A stretch of 21,349 bases of DNA from Trichloromonas sp034002365 (GTDB taxonomy: Bacteria > Desulfobacterota > Desulfuromonadia > Desulfuromonadales > Trichloromonadaceae): positions 1-21,349 of the forward strand of contig JAVFAR010000047.1 of assembly GCA_034002365.1 (NCBI GenBank). Reading direction: 5' to 3'. The translations under genes were made by a program, and so were the position numbers. Positions 6,053-13,869 of the stretch are shown piece after piece. The notes under the pieces were generated by a model. That model saw only the letters and a program-made list of their open reading frames with translations. It ran no database searches and was not told where the DNA came from. The stretch's first letter is position 1. Every line of letters starts with the position of its first letter.

Positions 6053-8037
6053 TCATGACGGTCTTTATCGCAGGCACGTTGCTGCTGCTCTGCTCCGGGG
6101 TTCCGGGGCTCTTCGGCCGAGGCCGCGCCAACGGCGGGGAGCGCACGGCACTCGTGCTGCTGCTGGCCGGAGCCCTGCTGGGAACGGGGGGAACGGTCGC
6201 CGCCCTGAAACATCCGGCCGAGGCCGGCATCTCCCTCCCCTGGCCGGTACCGGGGGGCGCCTTCGTCCTGGCCATCGATCCCATCTCCGCCTGTTTTCTC
6301 TTCCCCGTCTTTTTGATCGGCGCCCTCGGCGCCGTCTATGCCCTCGGCTACTGGCCGCATCGGACCCACCCCGAAACCGGCCGTCGCCTGCGCCTCTTCT
6401 ACGGCCTCATCGCCGGTTTCCTGACGCTGGTGCTGACCGCGCGCAACGGCCTGCTCTTTCTGGCCGCCTGGGAGATCATGGCCCTGGCCGGATTTTTCCT
6501 GGTCACCACCGAGGAGAAATACCTGGAAACCCGCCGCGCCGGTTTCATCTACCTGACCAGCGCCCACACCGGCACCCTCGCCCTCTTCGCTCTCTTCATC
6601 CTGCTGGAACAAAGCTTCGGCAGCTTCGCCTTTCCCACCCCAGGCGCCCTCGACGCCAACAGCGGACCGGCCTCGGCGATCTTTCTTCTCGCCCTCTTCG
6701 GCTTCGGGGTCAAGGCGGGACTGACGCCTCTGCACATCTGGCTGCCGGGCGCCCATGCCGCCGCCCCGAGTCACGTTTCCGCCTTCCTCTCCGGGGTCAT
6801 GATCAAATCGGGGATTTACGGCCTGGTGCGCGTCAGCGGCTTTTTCGCCGCGCCGCCGGCCTGGTGGGGCTCGACCATCCTGATTCTGGGGGTGATTTCC
6901 GGGGTGCTCGGCGTCGTCTTCGCCATCGCCCAGCACGACATCAAACGCCTGCTCGCCTATCACAGCGTGGAGAACATCGGCATCATCGCCATGGGCCTCG
7001 GCGCCGCGCTGCTCGGTAAAAGCTACGACCTGCCCCTCTTGACGCTCCTCGGCCTGGCCGGCGCCCTGCTCCATGTGATCAACCACGGGCTCTTCAAATC
7101 CCTGCTTTTTCTCGGCGCCGGAGCGATGATTCACGCCACCGGCACCCGGGAAATCGACCGCTACGGCGGACTCCTGCGCCGCCTGCCGCTGACCGGCATC
7201 GCCTTTCTCGGCGGCGCCGTGGCGATCTGCGGCCTGCCGCCGCTGAACGGTTTCGTCAGCGAATGGCTGATCTACCTCGGCCTCTTCCAGTCCCTGGGCG
7301 GTGAGACCCTGGGCCCGCACCTGAGCCTCTTCGCCATTCCCGCCCTGGCCCTGATCGGCGGGCTGGCCCTGGCCTGTTTTGTCAAGGTCTTCGGCATCGC
7401 CTTTCTCGGGGCGCCCCGCACTCCCGCCGCCGCCCAGGCCCATGAGGCCCCCGGCGGCATGCTCTGGCCCATGGGCGTACTTCTGGCCTGCTGCCTGGGT
7501 ATCGGCCTCTGGCCCGGCGCGCTCCTGCCCCTGCTCGCCCAGGCGGCGGCCCTCTGGTCGGGAATGACCACGCCGACCACCCTGCTGACGGAGCATGCCC
7601 CAGCCGCCGCCCTGAGCTGGAGCGCTCTCGGGCTGTTGCTGCTGCTCGCCGCGGCCGCCGGTGCCCTGCGCCTGAGCCGGCACAAGGAACCACCGCGAAC
7701 GGCGACCTGGGGCTGCGGTTATCCCCTGCCGACGGCGCGCATGCAATACACCGCCTCCTCCTTCGGCGCGATGCTGGTCGACCTCTTTCGCTGGGGACTG
7801 CGCCCGGACCAACACGGCGGGGAAGCCCGGGGACTGCTCCCCGGCGCCGCGGAATTTTCCCGCCACACCCCCGATACCTTCCTCGACCGGGGGGTGATCC
7901 CCGTCTGTCGCGGGGCGATTCGCGTCTTCACCCGGCTGCGGGCTCTGATCCAGAACGGCAGCACCAGTTTCTATCTTCTTTATGTGGCCCTGGCCCTGGT
8001 CGCGCTCTTGACCCTGGCCACCCTGTCGCGAGGTTGA
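6049..8037 (+). CDS. Ehr complex antiporter-like membrane subunit, copy 2 (HyfB/NuoL family)
   Basis: The product has 662 residues from the ATG at 6049, which overlaps the preceding stop as ATGA. An ATG two codons later is also possible. It is a paralogue of the preceding protein along its whole length. E142 (AAWEIMALAGFF), K222 (GFGVKAGLTPLH) and K253 (LSGVMIKSGIYG) are kept. The Asp of WLPDAH is replaced by Gly at position 234 (WLPGAH). The shared C-terminal motif TWGCGYPLPTARM is nearly identical at the DNA level too (around 5710-5747 and 7706-7743). Two tandem HyfB-like subunits suggest more than one ion channel in the complex, as in complex I. A much longer reading frame extends upstream from here but lies inside copy 1 and is not used. 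Confidence 0.88.
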   Translation: MIMTVFIAGTLLLLCSGVPGLFGRGRANGGERTALVLLLAGALLGTGGTVAALKHPAEAGISLPWPVPGGAFVLAIDPISACFLFPVFLIGALGAVYALGYWPHRTHPETGRRLRLFYGLIAGFLTLVLTARNGLLFLAAWEIMALAGFFLVTTEEKYLETRRAGFIYLTSAHTGTLALFALFILLEQSFGSFAFPTPGALDANSGPASAIFLLALFGFGVKAGLTPLHIWLPGAHAAAPSHVSAFLSGVMIKSGIYGLVRVSGFFAAPPAWWGSTILILGVISGVLGVVFAIAQHDIKRLLAYHSVENIGIIAMGLGAALLGKSYDLPLLTLLGLAGALLHVINHGLFKSLLFLGAGAMIHATGTREIDRYGGLLRRLPLTGIAFLGGAVAICGLPPLNGFVSEWLIYLGLFQSLGGETLGPHLSLFAIPALALIGGLALACFVKVFGIAFLGAPRTPAAAQAHEAPGGMLWPMGVLLACCLGIGLWPGALLPLLAQAAALWSGMTTPTTLLTEHAPAAALSWSALGLLLLLAAAAGALRLSRHKEPPRTATWGCGYPLPTARMQYTASSFGAMLVDLFRWGLRPDQHGGEARGLLPGAAEFSRHTPDTFLDRGVIPVCRGAIRVFTRLRALIQNGSTSFYLLYVALALVALLTLATLSRG

Positions 8038-8039
8038 AC

Positions 8040-8954
8040 ATGATCGGCAATGCCCTGTTACACCTGCTGCTGCTTTTTCTTCTTTCCCCGCTCCTGCTCG
8101 GGGTCATCGGTAAGACCAAGGCACTCTTCGCCGGCCGCTGGGGCGCGCCCCTGCTGCAACCTTACTTCGACCTGTGGAAGCTGGCGCGCAAGGGCATGGT
8201 GCTGAGCGAAACGACCACCTGGGTCTTTCTCGCCGGGCCGCTGATCGGCTTCGCCGTACCGCCCCTGGCCGCACTCTTCATCCCCTTCGGCGCGCTCCCG
8301 GCGCCGGTCTCCTTCAGCGGCGATCTGATTCTCTTCGTCTACCTCTTCGGCTTGTCGCGCTTTTTCACCGCCGGCGCCGCCCTCGATACCGGCTCCAGCT
8401 TCGAGGGGATGGGGGCGGCCCGGGAAGTGACCTTTTCCTGCCTGGCCGAACCAACCCTGCTCTTCGTCCTCATCGTCCTGGCGCGCCTGGCCGGGGACCT
8501 CTCCCTGGGCGCCATGCTCGGTCCGACGCTGCCGCTTTCCTGGCATCAGGCGGGCGCGGCCCTCGGCCTGGCCCTGGTCAGCCTCTTTGTGGTCCTGCTG
8601 GTGGAGAATTCGCGCATCCCCTTCGACGACCCCAACACCCATCTGGAACTGACCATGATCCACGAAGTCATGGTCCTCGACCACAGCGGCCCGGCCTTCG
8701 GCCTGATCCTCTACGGCGCGGCCATGAAGCTCTTCGTCCTCGGAGCGGTGCTGGTGCGCATGGCCCTGCCCATGACTTACCCGAACGACTGGCTCAACCT
8801 GGCGGTCTTCGTCGCGGGGATGCTCGCCCTGGCGGTTCTGATCGGCGTGGTCGAATCGATCATGGCCCGGCTGCGCCTGATCCGCGTCCCCCAGGTGCTG
8901 GTCGGCACCACACTGCTCTCGGCTTTCGCCATGGTGCTGTTGTTGAGGCAGTAG
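8040..8954 (+). CDS. Ehr complex NuoH/HyfC-like membrane subunit
   Basis: The product has 304 residues in about eight membrane segments. It belongs to the NuoH/HycD/HyfC family, which links the peripheral arm to the membrane arm. Family motifs are clear: GKTKALFAGRWGAPLLQPYFDLWKL near the N-terminus, GMGAAREVTFSCLAEP (123-138), and ENSRIPFDDPNTHLELTMIHE (189-209) with its conserved acidic residues. The ATG at 8040 follows the preceding stop codon (8035-8037) by two bases, and an in-frame TTG at 8034 is less likely. After this gene there is a 99-base gap with a large inverted repeat, the only sizeable break within the Ehr membrane genes. Confidence 0.9.
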   Translation: MIGNALLHLLLLFLLSPLLLGVIGKTKALFAGRWGAPLLQPYFDLWKLARKGMVLSETTTWVFLAGPLIGFAVPPLAALFIPFGALPAPVSFSGDLILFVYLFGLSRFFTAGAALDTGSSFEGMGAAREVTFSCLAEPTLLFVLIVLARLAGDLSLGAMLGPTLPLSWHQAGAALGLALVSLFVVLLVENSRIPFDDPNTHLELTMIHEVMVLDHSGPAFGLILYGAAMKLFVLGAVLVRMALPMTYPNDWLNLAVFVAGMLALAVLIGVVESIMARLRLIRVPQVLVGTTLLSAFAMVLLLRQ

Positions 8955-8960
8955 GAGCAT

Positions 8961-9019
8961 TGACTAGTAACGAGTGATGAAAAACCTCCGTCCCGAAACT
9001 CGTCACTCGTTACTCGTCA
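8961..9019. repeat. 20-bp inverted repeat inside the Ehr operon
   Basis: The arms 8961-8980 and 9000-9019 pair at 18 of 20 positions (TGAC-N-AGTAACGAGTGA-N-GA) around a 19-base loop. The motif is itself semi-repetitive: ACTCGT and GAGT units recur. The mRNA would fold into a long stem in the middle of the operon, with the loop carrying CCTCCG. There is no T-run, so it is not an intrinsic terminator. Possible roles are RNA processing or stability, or it may be a dispersed REP-like element. Confidence 0.75.
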
Positions 9020-9053
9020 CCATCCGAGCGTCACTTACATTCTGGAGCAACTC

Positions 9054-9692
9054 ATGCACGACCTCAACAACCTGCTGCTGTTGTCCGTTATCCTCTGCAA
9101 CTTCTTCACCTTGGGCAGCAGCCGTCTTGGTGCCTGCATCCGTGTCGTCGCCCTGCAGGGGGCGATCATCTCGCTTCTGCCGGTGACGGTGCATGGCCCG
9201 ACCGGGCACAGCCTGCTCCTCGGCGTCGGCGCCCTCGCCCTCAAGGGGATCTTCATCCCCTGGCTGCTCTTCCGCGCCATCCGCGAAGTGCGCATCCGGC
9301 GGGAGGTCGAACCGCTGATCGGCTACATCCCGACCCTGCTCATCGGCGCCCTGAGCACCTCGGCCGCCTTCATCTTCGCCGAGCACCTGCCGCTGGTGGC
9401 GGAGCACCGGGACAGCCTCTTCATCCCCACCGCCCTGGCCACGCTCTTTACCGGTTTTCTGCTCCTCAGCACCCGGCGCAAGGCGATCACCCAGGTGCTC
9501 GGCTACCTGATCTTCGAGAACGCCATCTTCATTCTCGGCGTGCTTCTCGCCGAAGCCCTGCCGCTGATGGTGGAGGCGGGCGTGCTTCTCGACCTGCTGG
9601 TGGCCACCTTCGTCATGGGCATCGTCATCAACCAGATCAACCGGGAATTCTCCACCCTGAATACCGAACGCCTTTCCGCCCTGAAGGAATGA
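9054..9692 (+). CDS. Ehr complex HyfE-like membrane subunit
   Basis: The product has 212 residues in about six to seven membrane segments and matches the HyfE family (the NuoK-related subunit of group 4 complexes, with extra helices). Recognisable parts are LGSSRLGACIRVVALQGAIIS, ALALKGIFIPWLLFRAIREV, and the end region LGYLIFENAIFILG...LLVATFVMGIVINQI, with a membrane glutamate in the ENAIF segment. A ribosome site GGAG lies 8 bases before the ATG. It starts after the inverted repeat and is followed after one base by the next gene, so it is in the same operon. Confidence 0.88.
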   Translation: MHDLNNLLLLSVILCNFFTLGSSRLGACIRVVALQGAIISLLPVTVHGPTGHSLLLGVGALALKGIFIPWLLFRAIREVRIRREVEPLIGYIPTLLIGALSTSAAFIFAEHLPLVAEHRDSLFIPTALATLFTGFLLLSTRRKAITQVLGYLIFENAIFILGVLLAEALPLMVEAGVLLDLLVATFVMGIVINQINREFSTLNTERLSALKE

Positions 9693-9693
9693 C

Positions 9694-11124
9694 ATGATTA
9701 CCGCGCTGATCCTGTTACCGCTTGTCGCCGCCGTCTCCGCCGCCCTGCTCCCCCCCCTGCGCCTGGGCGGATGGCTGCTCCCCTTGGTCGCAGCCGGGCA
9801 TTTCGCCCTGGCCCTGGCCACCCCTCTGTCTCCGACCGGGACCGGCGAATGGCTGCTTCTCGACCCCCTGGGCCGCCTGGTGCTGATCGTCACCAGCCTG
9901 CTCTTTCTCCTCTGCTCCATCTATGCCGTGGCCTACCTGCGCTTCCACGAGCAGCAGCGGGACAACCGGGCGATGGTGCCGTGCCTGCTCTTCTTTCTCG
10001 GCACCCTGACCCTGGCCACGGTCGCCCATCATCTCGGCCTGCTCTGGGTAGCGGTGGAGACCACGACCCTGGCGAGCGCGCCCCTCATCTACTACAACCG
10101 CAACCGGCTCTCGATCGAAGCGACCTGGAAATACCTGCTCCTCGGTTCGGTGGGGATCGCCCTGGCCATGCTCGGCATTCTCTGCACGGCCTACGCCGTC
10201 CTCCATGTCGGCCAGCCGGTCAGTCTGCAATTCGATCAACTGCTCGCCACCGTCGGCAGTTCCTCGCGCCCCTGGCTGCACACCGGTTTCGTCTTTCTGC
10301 TCGTCGGTTTCGGCACCAAGATGGGCCTGGCCCCCCTGCACAGCTGGAAACCGGACGCTTACGGCGAAGCCCCGGCCCTGGTCGGCGCCCTGCTCGCCGG
10401 CGGTCTGACCAGCGTCGCCTTCCTCGGCATCCTGCGCGGGGTGCAGCTCATGGCCGCCGCCGGCGACCTCGCCCTGGCCCGCCAATCCCTGGTCATCATG
10501 GGCCTGCTCTCCCTGGCCCTGGCGGCGGTTTTCGTGGTCAAACAGCCGGACGTCAAGCGCATGCTCGCCTACTCCAGCGTTGAGCACATGGGGATTCTCG
10601 CCCTCGGCGTCGGCATCGGCGGACTGGCGACTTTCGGCGCCATGCTCCACCTGATCAACAATTCCCTGACCAAGGGGGCGCTCTTCCTCTCCGCCGGGAA
10701 CATCCAGCGCGCCTACGCCAGCAAACATCTCAGCGAAGTGCGCGGCGCCCTGAGCCGGGTGCCCCTGTCGGCGGGGATCTTCATCGCCGGTTTTTTGGCC
10801 ATCACCGGCAGCCCCCCCTTCGGCCCCTTCATCAGCGAGTTCACCATCCTGCGGGGGATCTTCGGCGAAGGGCACCCCTGGCTCGGCGGCCTCTTTCTGC
10901 TGCTGCTGGCCATCGTCTTCATCGGCATGGGCGGCACGGTGCTGATGGCCACTCAAGGGGAGGTTCCCGCCGATACGCCCCCTTCCGAACATCGCGATTC
11001 GGCCATGCTCGCCGGCCCGCCGCTGGTGTTGCTGGCCCTGGTGCTGGTCCTCGGGCTCTATCTGCCCGAGCCTTTGCGGGTCGGTCTGGAGCAGGCCGCC
11101 GCCCTGCTGGAGGCGACACCATGA
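9694..11124 (+). CDS. Ehr complex HyfF/NuoN-like membrane subunit
   Basis: The product has 476 residues, many membrane segments, and belongs to the third antiporter-like subunit of the complex (HyfF/NuoN/NuoM type). E122 (WVAVETTTLAS), K209 (GFGTKMGLAPLH) and D221 (SWKPDAYGEAP) are present. The helix corresponding to SGVMIKTGIYG in the two copies upstream reads AGGLTSVAFLG, so the channel lysine at that position is replaced, as is common in HyfF-like subunits. ATG at 9694 follows the previous stop by one base, with GAAGGA just upstream. Its stop overlaps the next start as ATGA. Confidence 0.88.
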   Translation: MITALILLPLVAAVSAALLPPLRLGGWLLPLVAAGHFALALATPLSPTGTGEWLLLDPLGRLVLIVTSLLFLLCSIYAVAYLRFHEQQRDNRAMVPCLLFFLGTLTLATVAHHLGLLWVAVETTTLASAPLIYYNRNRLSIEATWKYLLLGSVGIALAMLGILCTAYAVLHVGQPVSLQFDQLLATVGSSSRPWLHTGFVFLLVGFGTKMGLAPLHSWKPDAYGEAPALVGALLAGGLTSVAFLGILRGVQLMAAAGDLALARQSLVIMGLLSLALAAVFVVKQPDVKRMLAYSSVEHMGILALGVGIGGLATFGAMLHLINNSLTKGALFLSAGNIQRAYASKHLSEVRGALSRVPLSAGIFIAGFLAITGSPPFGPFISEFTILRGIFGEGHPWLGGLFLLLLAIVFIGMGGTVLMATQGEVPADTPPSEHRDSAMLAGPPLVLLALVLVLGLYLPEPLRVGLEQAAALLEATP

Positions 11125-12647
11125 CGCCCAACGGCTGCCTGACCTTCCGCCCCGGCGAGACTCTGAAGCTCGTCGACATTCCGTCCCTGCCCTATGCCGA
11201 CTACGCCCAGGCGGTGCTCGATCTGGTCGCGGCCGGCGGCCGGGTCTCCGCCTGTTTCGCCGATACCGCCGACGGTTCCGCCAAGCTCGATCTCTACGCC
11301 CTGATCGCCCGGGACCGCCAGGGGGATCTGGCTCTGCTCAAGACCGCCATCGGCGAGAGCTTCCCGTCCCTGACACCGGATTGCCCGCAACTGCATCTCT
11401 TCGAACGGGAGATCGCCGAGCAGTACGGGGTCGTGGCCGAGGGACATCCCTGGTTCAAGCCGGTGCGCTTTCATCAGGCATGGATTTCGGGCCGGGATGC
11501 CTGGAACCGCCCGACCGACCGCCGCCCCCTCGTCGGGGAGATGGATTTCTACCGGATCGACGGCGACGAAGTGCATGAGGTCGCCGTCGGGCCGGTCCAT
11601 GCCGGGGTCATCGAACCGGGGCATTTTCGCTTCCAGTGTCACGGCGAAGAGGTCATGCATCTGGAAATCTCCCTCGGCTATCAGCATCGCGGGATCGAAC
11701 GCCTGCTCGTCGGCGGCCCGCGCAAGGCCACCCCCTTTCAGATGGAGACCGCCGCCGGCGACACCAGCACCGGCCATATGACCGCCTATTGTCAGGTCAT
11801 TGAAGCCCTGGCCGCGGCCGAGGTGCCGCCCCGGGGCGAAATACTGCGCACCCTGGGCCAGGAACTCGAACGGCTGGCCAATCACGTCGGCGATCTCGGC
11901 GCCATCGCCGGGGATGTGGGCTTTCTGCCCACCTCCGCCTATTGCGGCCGTCTGCGCGGGGATTATCTCAACTTCACTTCCGAACTCTGCGGCAACCGTT
12001 TTGGCCGCGGTCTGGTCCGCCCCGGCGGCACCCTTATCGACTGCGATACGGCCCTCTCCGATCTCATCCTGAAACGGCTGGAACAGGTGGCATACAACAC
12101 CCGCGGGGCCATCGAGCTGATGTTCGACAGCCCTTCAGTCCTTGGGCGCATGGAAGGGGTCGGCCTGGTTTCCCAGGAGGCCGCCGAGCAGCTCGGCCTG
12201 GTTGGGGTCGCGGCCCGCGCCTGCGGCCTGCGCCGGGACATCCGCCTGACCCATCCGACCGGCGCCTGGCGCGGCAACTTCGACACCATCCCCCAGGAGA
12301 CGGACGGCGACGTCAACGCCCGCGCCCTGATCCGCCGCCGGGAGCTGTACACCGCCCTGAGCTGGGTCAAGAAACAGCTGAAAAAACTCCCCGAGGGTCC
12401 GCATCTCATCCCCCCGGGAAAGCCGGGCGCCGGGCTCTTCACCGCCGCCTTGGTCGAAGGCTGGCGCGGCGAACTCGTGCATGTGGCCCTGACCGACGAC
12501 CAGGGACGTTTCCGCCGCTACAAAATCGTCGATCCCTCTTTTCACAACTGGAGCGGATTGGCCATGGCCCTGCGCAACGAACAGATTTCCGACTTTCCCC
12601 TGTGCAACAAAAGCTTCAACCTCTCCTATTGCGGATTCGATCTGTAA
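11121..12647 (+). CDS. ehrL: Ehr large subunit (fused NuoC-NuoD/HycE-like) without NiFe cysteines
   Basis: The product has 508 residues. Residues about 1-150 are NuoC-like (CPQLHLFEREIAEQYGV) and about 150-508 are NuoD/HycE-like (GPVHAGVIEPGHFRF, MHLEISLGYQHRGIERLL). In true NiFe hydrogenases two CxxC pairs bind the metal. Here the first motif reads ETAAGDTSTGHMTAY (209-223), with Ala212 and Thr215 in the cysteine positions. The second reads DPSFHNW (471-477), with Ser473 and Asn476. All four ligands are gone, while H219 of the first motif is kept. This is the defining mark of Ehr complexes (energy-converting hydrogenase related), described in Geobacter and other bacteria. Hydrogen chemistry is therefore not expected. 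A quinone-like or other redox partner is possible but unknown. Confidence 0.9.
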   Translation: MTPNGCLTFRPGETLKLVDIPSLPYADYAQAVLDLVAAGGRVSACFADTADGSAKLDLYALIARDRQGDLALLKTAIGESFPSLTPDCPQLHLFEREIAEQYGVVAEGHPWFKPVRFHQAWISGRDAWNRPTDRRPLVGEMDFYRIDGDEVHEVAVGPVHAGVIEPGHFRFQCHGEEVMHLEISLGYQHRGIERLLVGGPRKATPFQMETAAGDTSTGHMTAYCQVIEALAAAEVPPRGEILRTLGQELERLANHVGDLGAIAGDVGFLPTSAYCGRLRGDYLNFTSELCGNRFGRGLVRPGGTLIDCDTALSDLILKRLEQVAYNTRGAIELMFDSPSVLGRMEGVGLVSQEAAEQLGLVGVAARACGLRRDIRLTHPTGAWRGNFDTIPQETDGDVNARALIRRRELYTALSWVKKQLKKLPEGPHLIPPGKPGAGLFTAALVEGWRGELVHVALTDDQGRFRRYKIVDPSFHNWSGLAMALRNEQISDFPLCNKSFNLSYCGFDL

Positions 12648-12668
12648 GGGGATGAAAAGGATCACGCC

Positions 12669-13427
12669 ATGCTGAAAATCATCCGTGAACGCTGGCGGCA
12701 AGGCTACCGCACCGGCAAATTTCCCAAGGTCGAGCCGGTGCTGGCGGAACGCTTTCGCGGCCTGCCGCAACTCCCCACGACGGCCTGTCCCGAAAACTGC
12801 CGGGCCTGCCTGGAAATCTGCCCCACCGACGCCCTCCGCCTGGAAGAGGGACGTCCCGTCCTCGACCTGGGGCGCTGCCTCTTCTGCGGCGACTGCGCCC
12901 GCGCCTGCCCCGAAGGGACTCTGCGCCTGAGCGGCAACTATCATCTCGCCGCCTCCCGCCGCGAGGATCTGTTGCAAAAGGAAAACGCCGCGCCGCGAGT
13001 CGCCGCCCTCAACGCCCGTATGCAAAGCCTCTTCGGCCGTTCCTTGAAATTGCGCCAGGTCTCCGCCGGCGGCTGTAACGCCTGTGAAGCCGACCTCAAC
13101 GTCCTCGGCACCCTGGTCTTCGACCTCGGCCGTTTCGGCATCCAGTTCGTCGCCTCTCCCCGCCACGCCGACGGCCTGCTGGTGACCGGCCCGGTCACGG
13201 CAAACATGAAGGGCGCCCTGCTCGATACCTACGCCGCCGTCGCCGAGCCGAAACTGGTCATTGCCGCCGGCGCCTGCGCCATCAGCGGCGGCCCCTTTAG
13301 CGGCAGCCCGGAAATCCACCAGGGCATCGGCGACCTGCTCCCCGTCGATCTCTACATTCCCGGCTGCCCACCCCATCCCTACACCAGCCTCGACGGCATG
13401 CTGCGTCTGCTCGGCCGTCTCAAATAG
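12669..13427 (+). CDS. ehrS: Ehr small subunit, 2[4Fe-4S] ferredoxin domain fused to NuoB/HycG-like domain
   Basis: The product has 252 residues. An N-terminal ferredoxin domain has two full cluster motifs: C40, C44, C47, C51 and C70, C73, C76, C80. The C-terminal domain is NuoB/HycG-like with the four ligands of the proximal cluster (N2-type): C136 and C139 in GGCNACEADLNVL, C203 in GACAISGGPF and C233 in PGCPPHP. Electrons can thus pass along three [4Fe-4S] clusters toward the large subunit. The usual separate HycF/HyfH ferredoxin subunit is replaced by this fusion. Ferredoxin is a likely electron donor, by analogy with group 4 complexes. A purine-rich stretch including AAGGGGATGAAAAGG lies before the ATG. 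This is the last gene of the operon; no clear terminator follows. Confidence 0.9.
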   Translation: MLKIIRERWRQGYRTGKFPKVEPVLAERFRGLPQLPTTACPENCRACLEICPTDALRLEEGRPVLDLGRCLFCGDCARACPEGTLRLSGNYHLAASRREDLLQKENAAPRVAALNARMQSLFGRSLKLRQVSAGGCNACEADLNVLGTLVFDLGRFGIQFVASPRHADGLLVTGPVTANMKGALLDTYAAVAEPKLVIAAGACAISGGPFSGSPEIHQGIGDLLPVDLYIPGCPPHPYTSLDGMLRLLGRLK

Positions 13428-13444
13428 CCGGCCCGGCGGCGGGG

Positions 13445-13474
13445 TTGACAATATTCGTTTTTTTTATATATATT
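13445..13474 (+). promoter_or_regulatory. Sigma-70-type promoter for the FmdB-like gene
   Basis: TTGACA (13445-13450) is a perfect -35 box. A -10 box of TATATA (13467-13472, spacer 16) or TATATT (13469-13474, spacer 18) follows in a very AT-rich stretch containing eight T residues. It starts 17 bases after the Ehr operon. Confidence 0.7.
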
Positions 13475-13503
13475 GACGTGGCACTTTTACGAAGGAGAAC
13501 GCC

Positions 13504-13671
13504 ATGCCCATTTACGAATATGCCTGCCCGGCCTGTGGTTACCGTTTCGAGAAAATACAGCATCAGCGCAGCGACGAGCAGCCCTGCCCGAAATGCGGAG
13601 CCGCCGCCCGCCCTGCGGTTTCCCGTCCGGCGGCCACTTCCGCCCACTGCGGCAGCGGCGGCTTCACCTGA
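13504..13671 (+). CDS. FmdB-family zinc-ribbon protein
   Basis: The product has only 55 residues but is clearly real. It starts MPIYEYACPACGYRFEKIQ, the standard FmdB/CxxC_CxxC_SSSS opening. Two CxxC knuckles, C8/C11 and C28/C31, form a zinc ribbon. The C-terminus contains AHCGSGGFT, a short Gly/Ser tail seen in this family. The ribosome site GAAGGAG lies 8 bases before the ATG, and the gene has its own promoter. FmdB proteins were named as regulators of a formamidase, but the role of the widespread family is unclear. It may be connected with the adjacent Ehr operon, but this is not shown. Confidence 0.88.
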   Translation: MPIYEYACPACGYRFEKIQHQRSDEQPCPKCGAAARPAVSRPAATSAHCGSGGFT

Positions 13672-13681
13672 GCCTGAGCCG

Positions 13682-13767
13682 GTGGTGGCGTGTCCACCAC
13701 GAACCGTTTCAATCCTCGCCCTTACCCGGGTTGCCGCACCTCAATCAAGGCCAGGGGCGGCAACCCG
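13682..13767. repeat. Two perfect hairpins downstream of the FmdB-like gene
   Basis: GTGGTGG-CGTGT-CCACCAC (13682-13700) is a 7-bp stem. CGGGTTGCCGC (13727-13737) pairs perfectly with GCGGCAACCCG (13757-13767) across a 19-base loop, an 11-bp stem. Neither is followed by a strong T-run, so a simple terminator is doubtful. They may protect or end the FmdB message, or be part of an unrecognised structured RNA. Confidence 0.6.
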
Positions 13768-13781
13768 AGCCTCACGGGATG

Positions 13782-13822
13782 CTGACAATCTTATTGACTC
13801 CTTAACAGAATCATGATAGAAA
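13782..13822 (+). promoter_or_regulatory. Possible sigma-70 promoter for the glucan synthase
   Basis: CTGACA (13782-13787) with CAGAAT (13806-13811, spacer 18), or TTGACT (13794-13799) with TAGAAA (13817-13822, spacer 17), are overlapping candidates. Both have weak -10 boxes. Their position just upstream of the ATGTCCA repeat mimics the regulator promoter at 3299, but the repeat is farther downstream here. Confidence 0.35.
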
Positions 13823-13852
13823 TAGTCTCAAGAATGGACGTGGACGATTTTT

Positions 13853-13869
13853 ATGTCCAAGGATGTCCA
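13853..13869. promoter_or_regulatory. Second tandem ATGTCCA repeat, candidate operator
   Basis: ATGTCCA occurs at 13853-13859 and 13863-13869, again with a 10-base period, and the second copy is followed by A-N-G as at 3341-3344. A nearby TGGAC-G-TGGAC (13835-13845) has reversed half sites and may extend the target. It lies about 210 bases before the glucan synthase start. Confidence 0.5.

Noticed and set aside
11121..13427. Functional formate hydrogenlyase or NiFe hydrogenase
   Set aside because: The gene order resembles hyf/hyc operons, but all four NiFe ligand cysteines are replaced in the large subunit and no formate dehydrogenase or maturation genes are present in the window.
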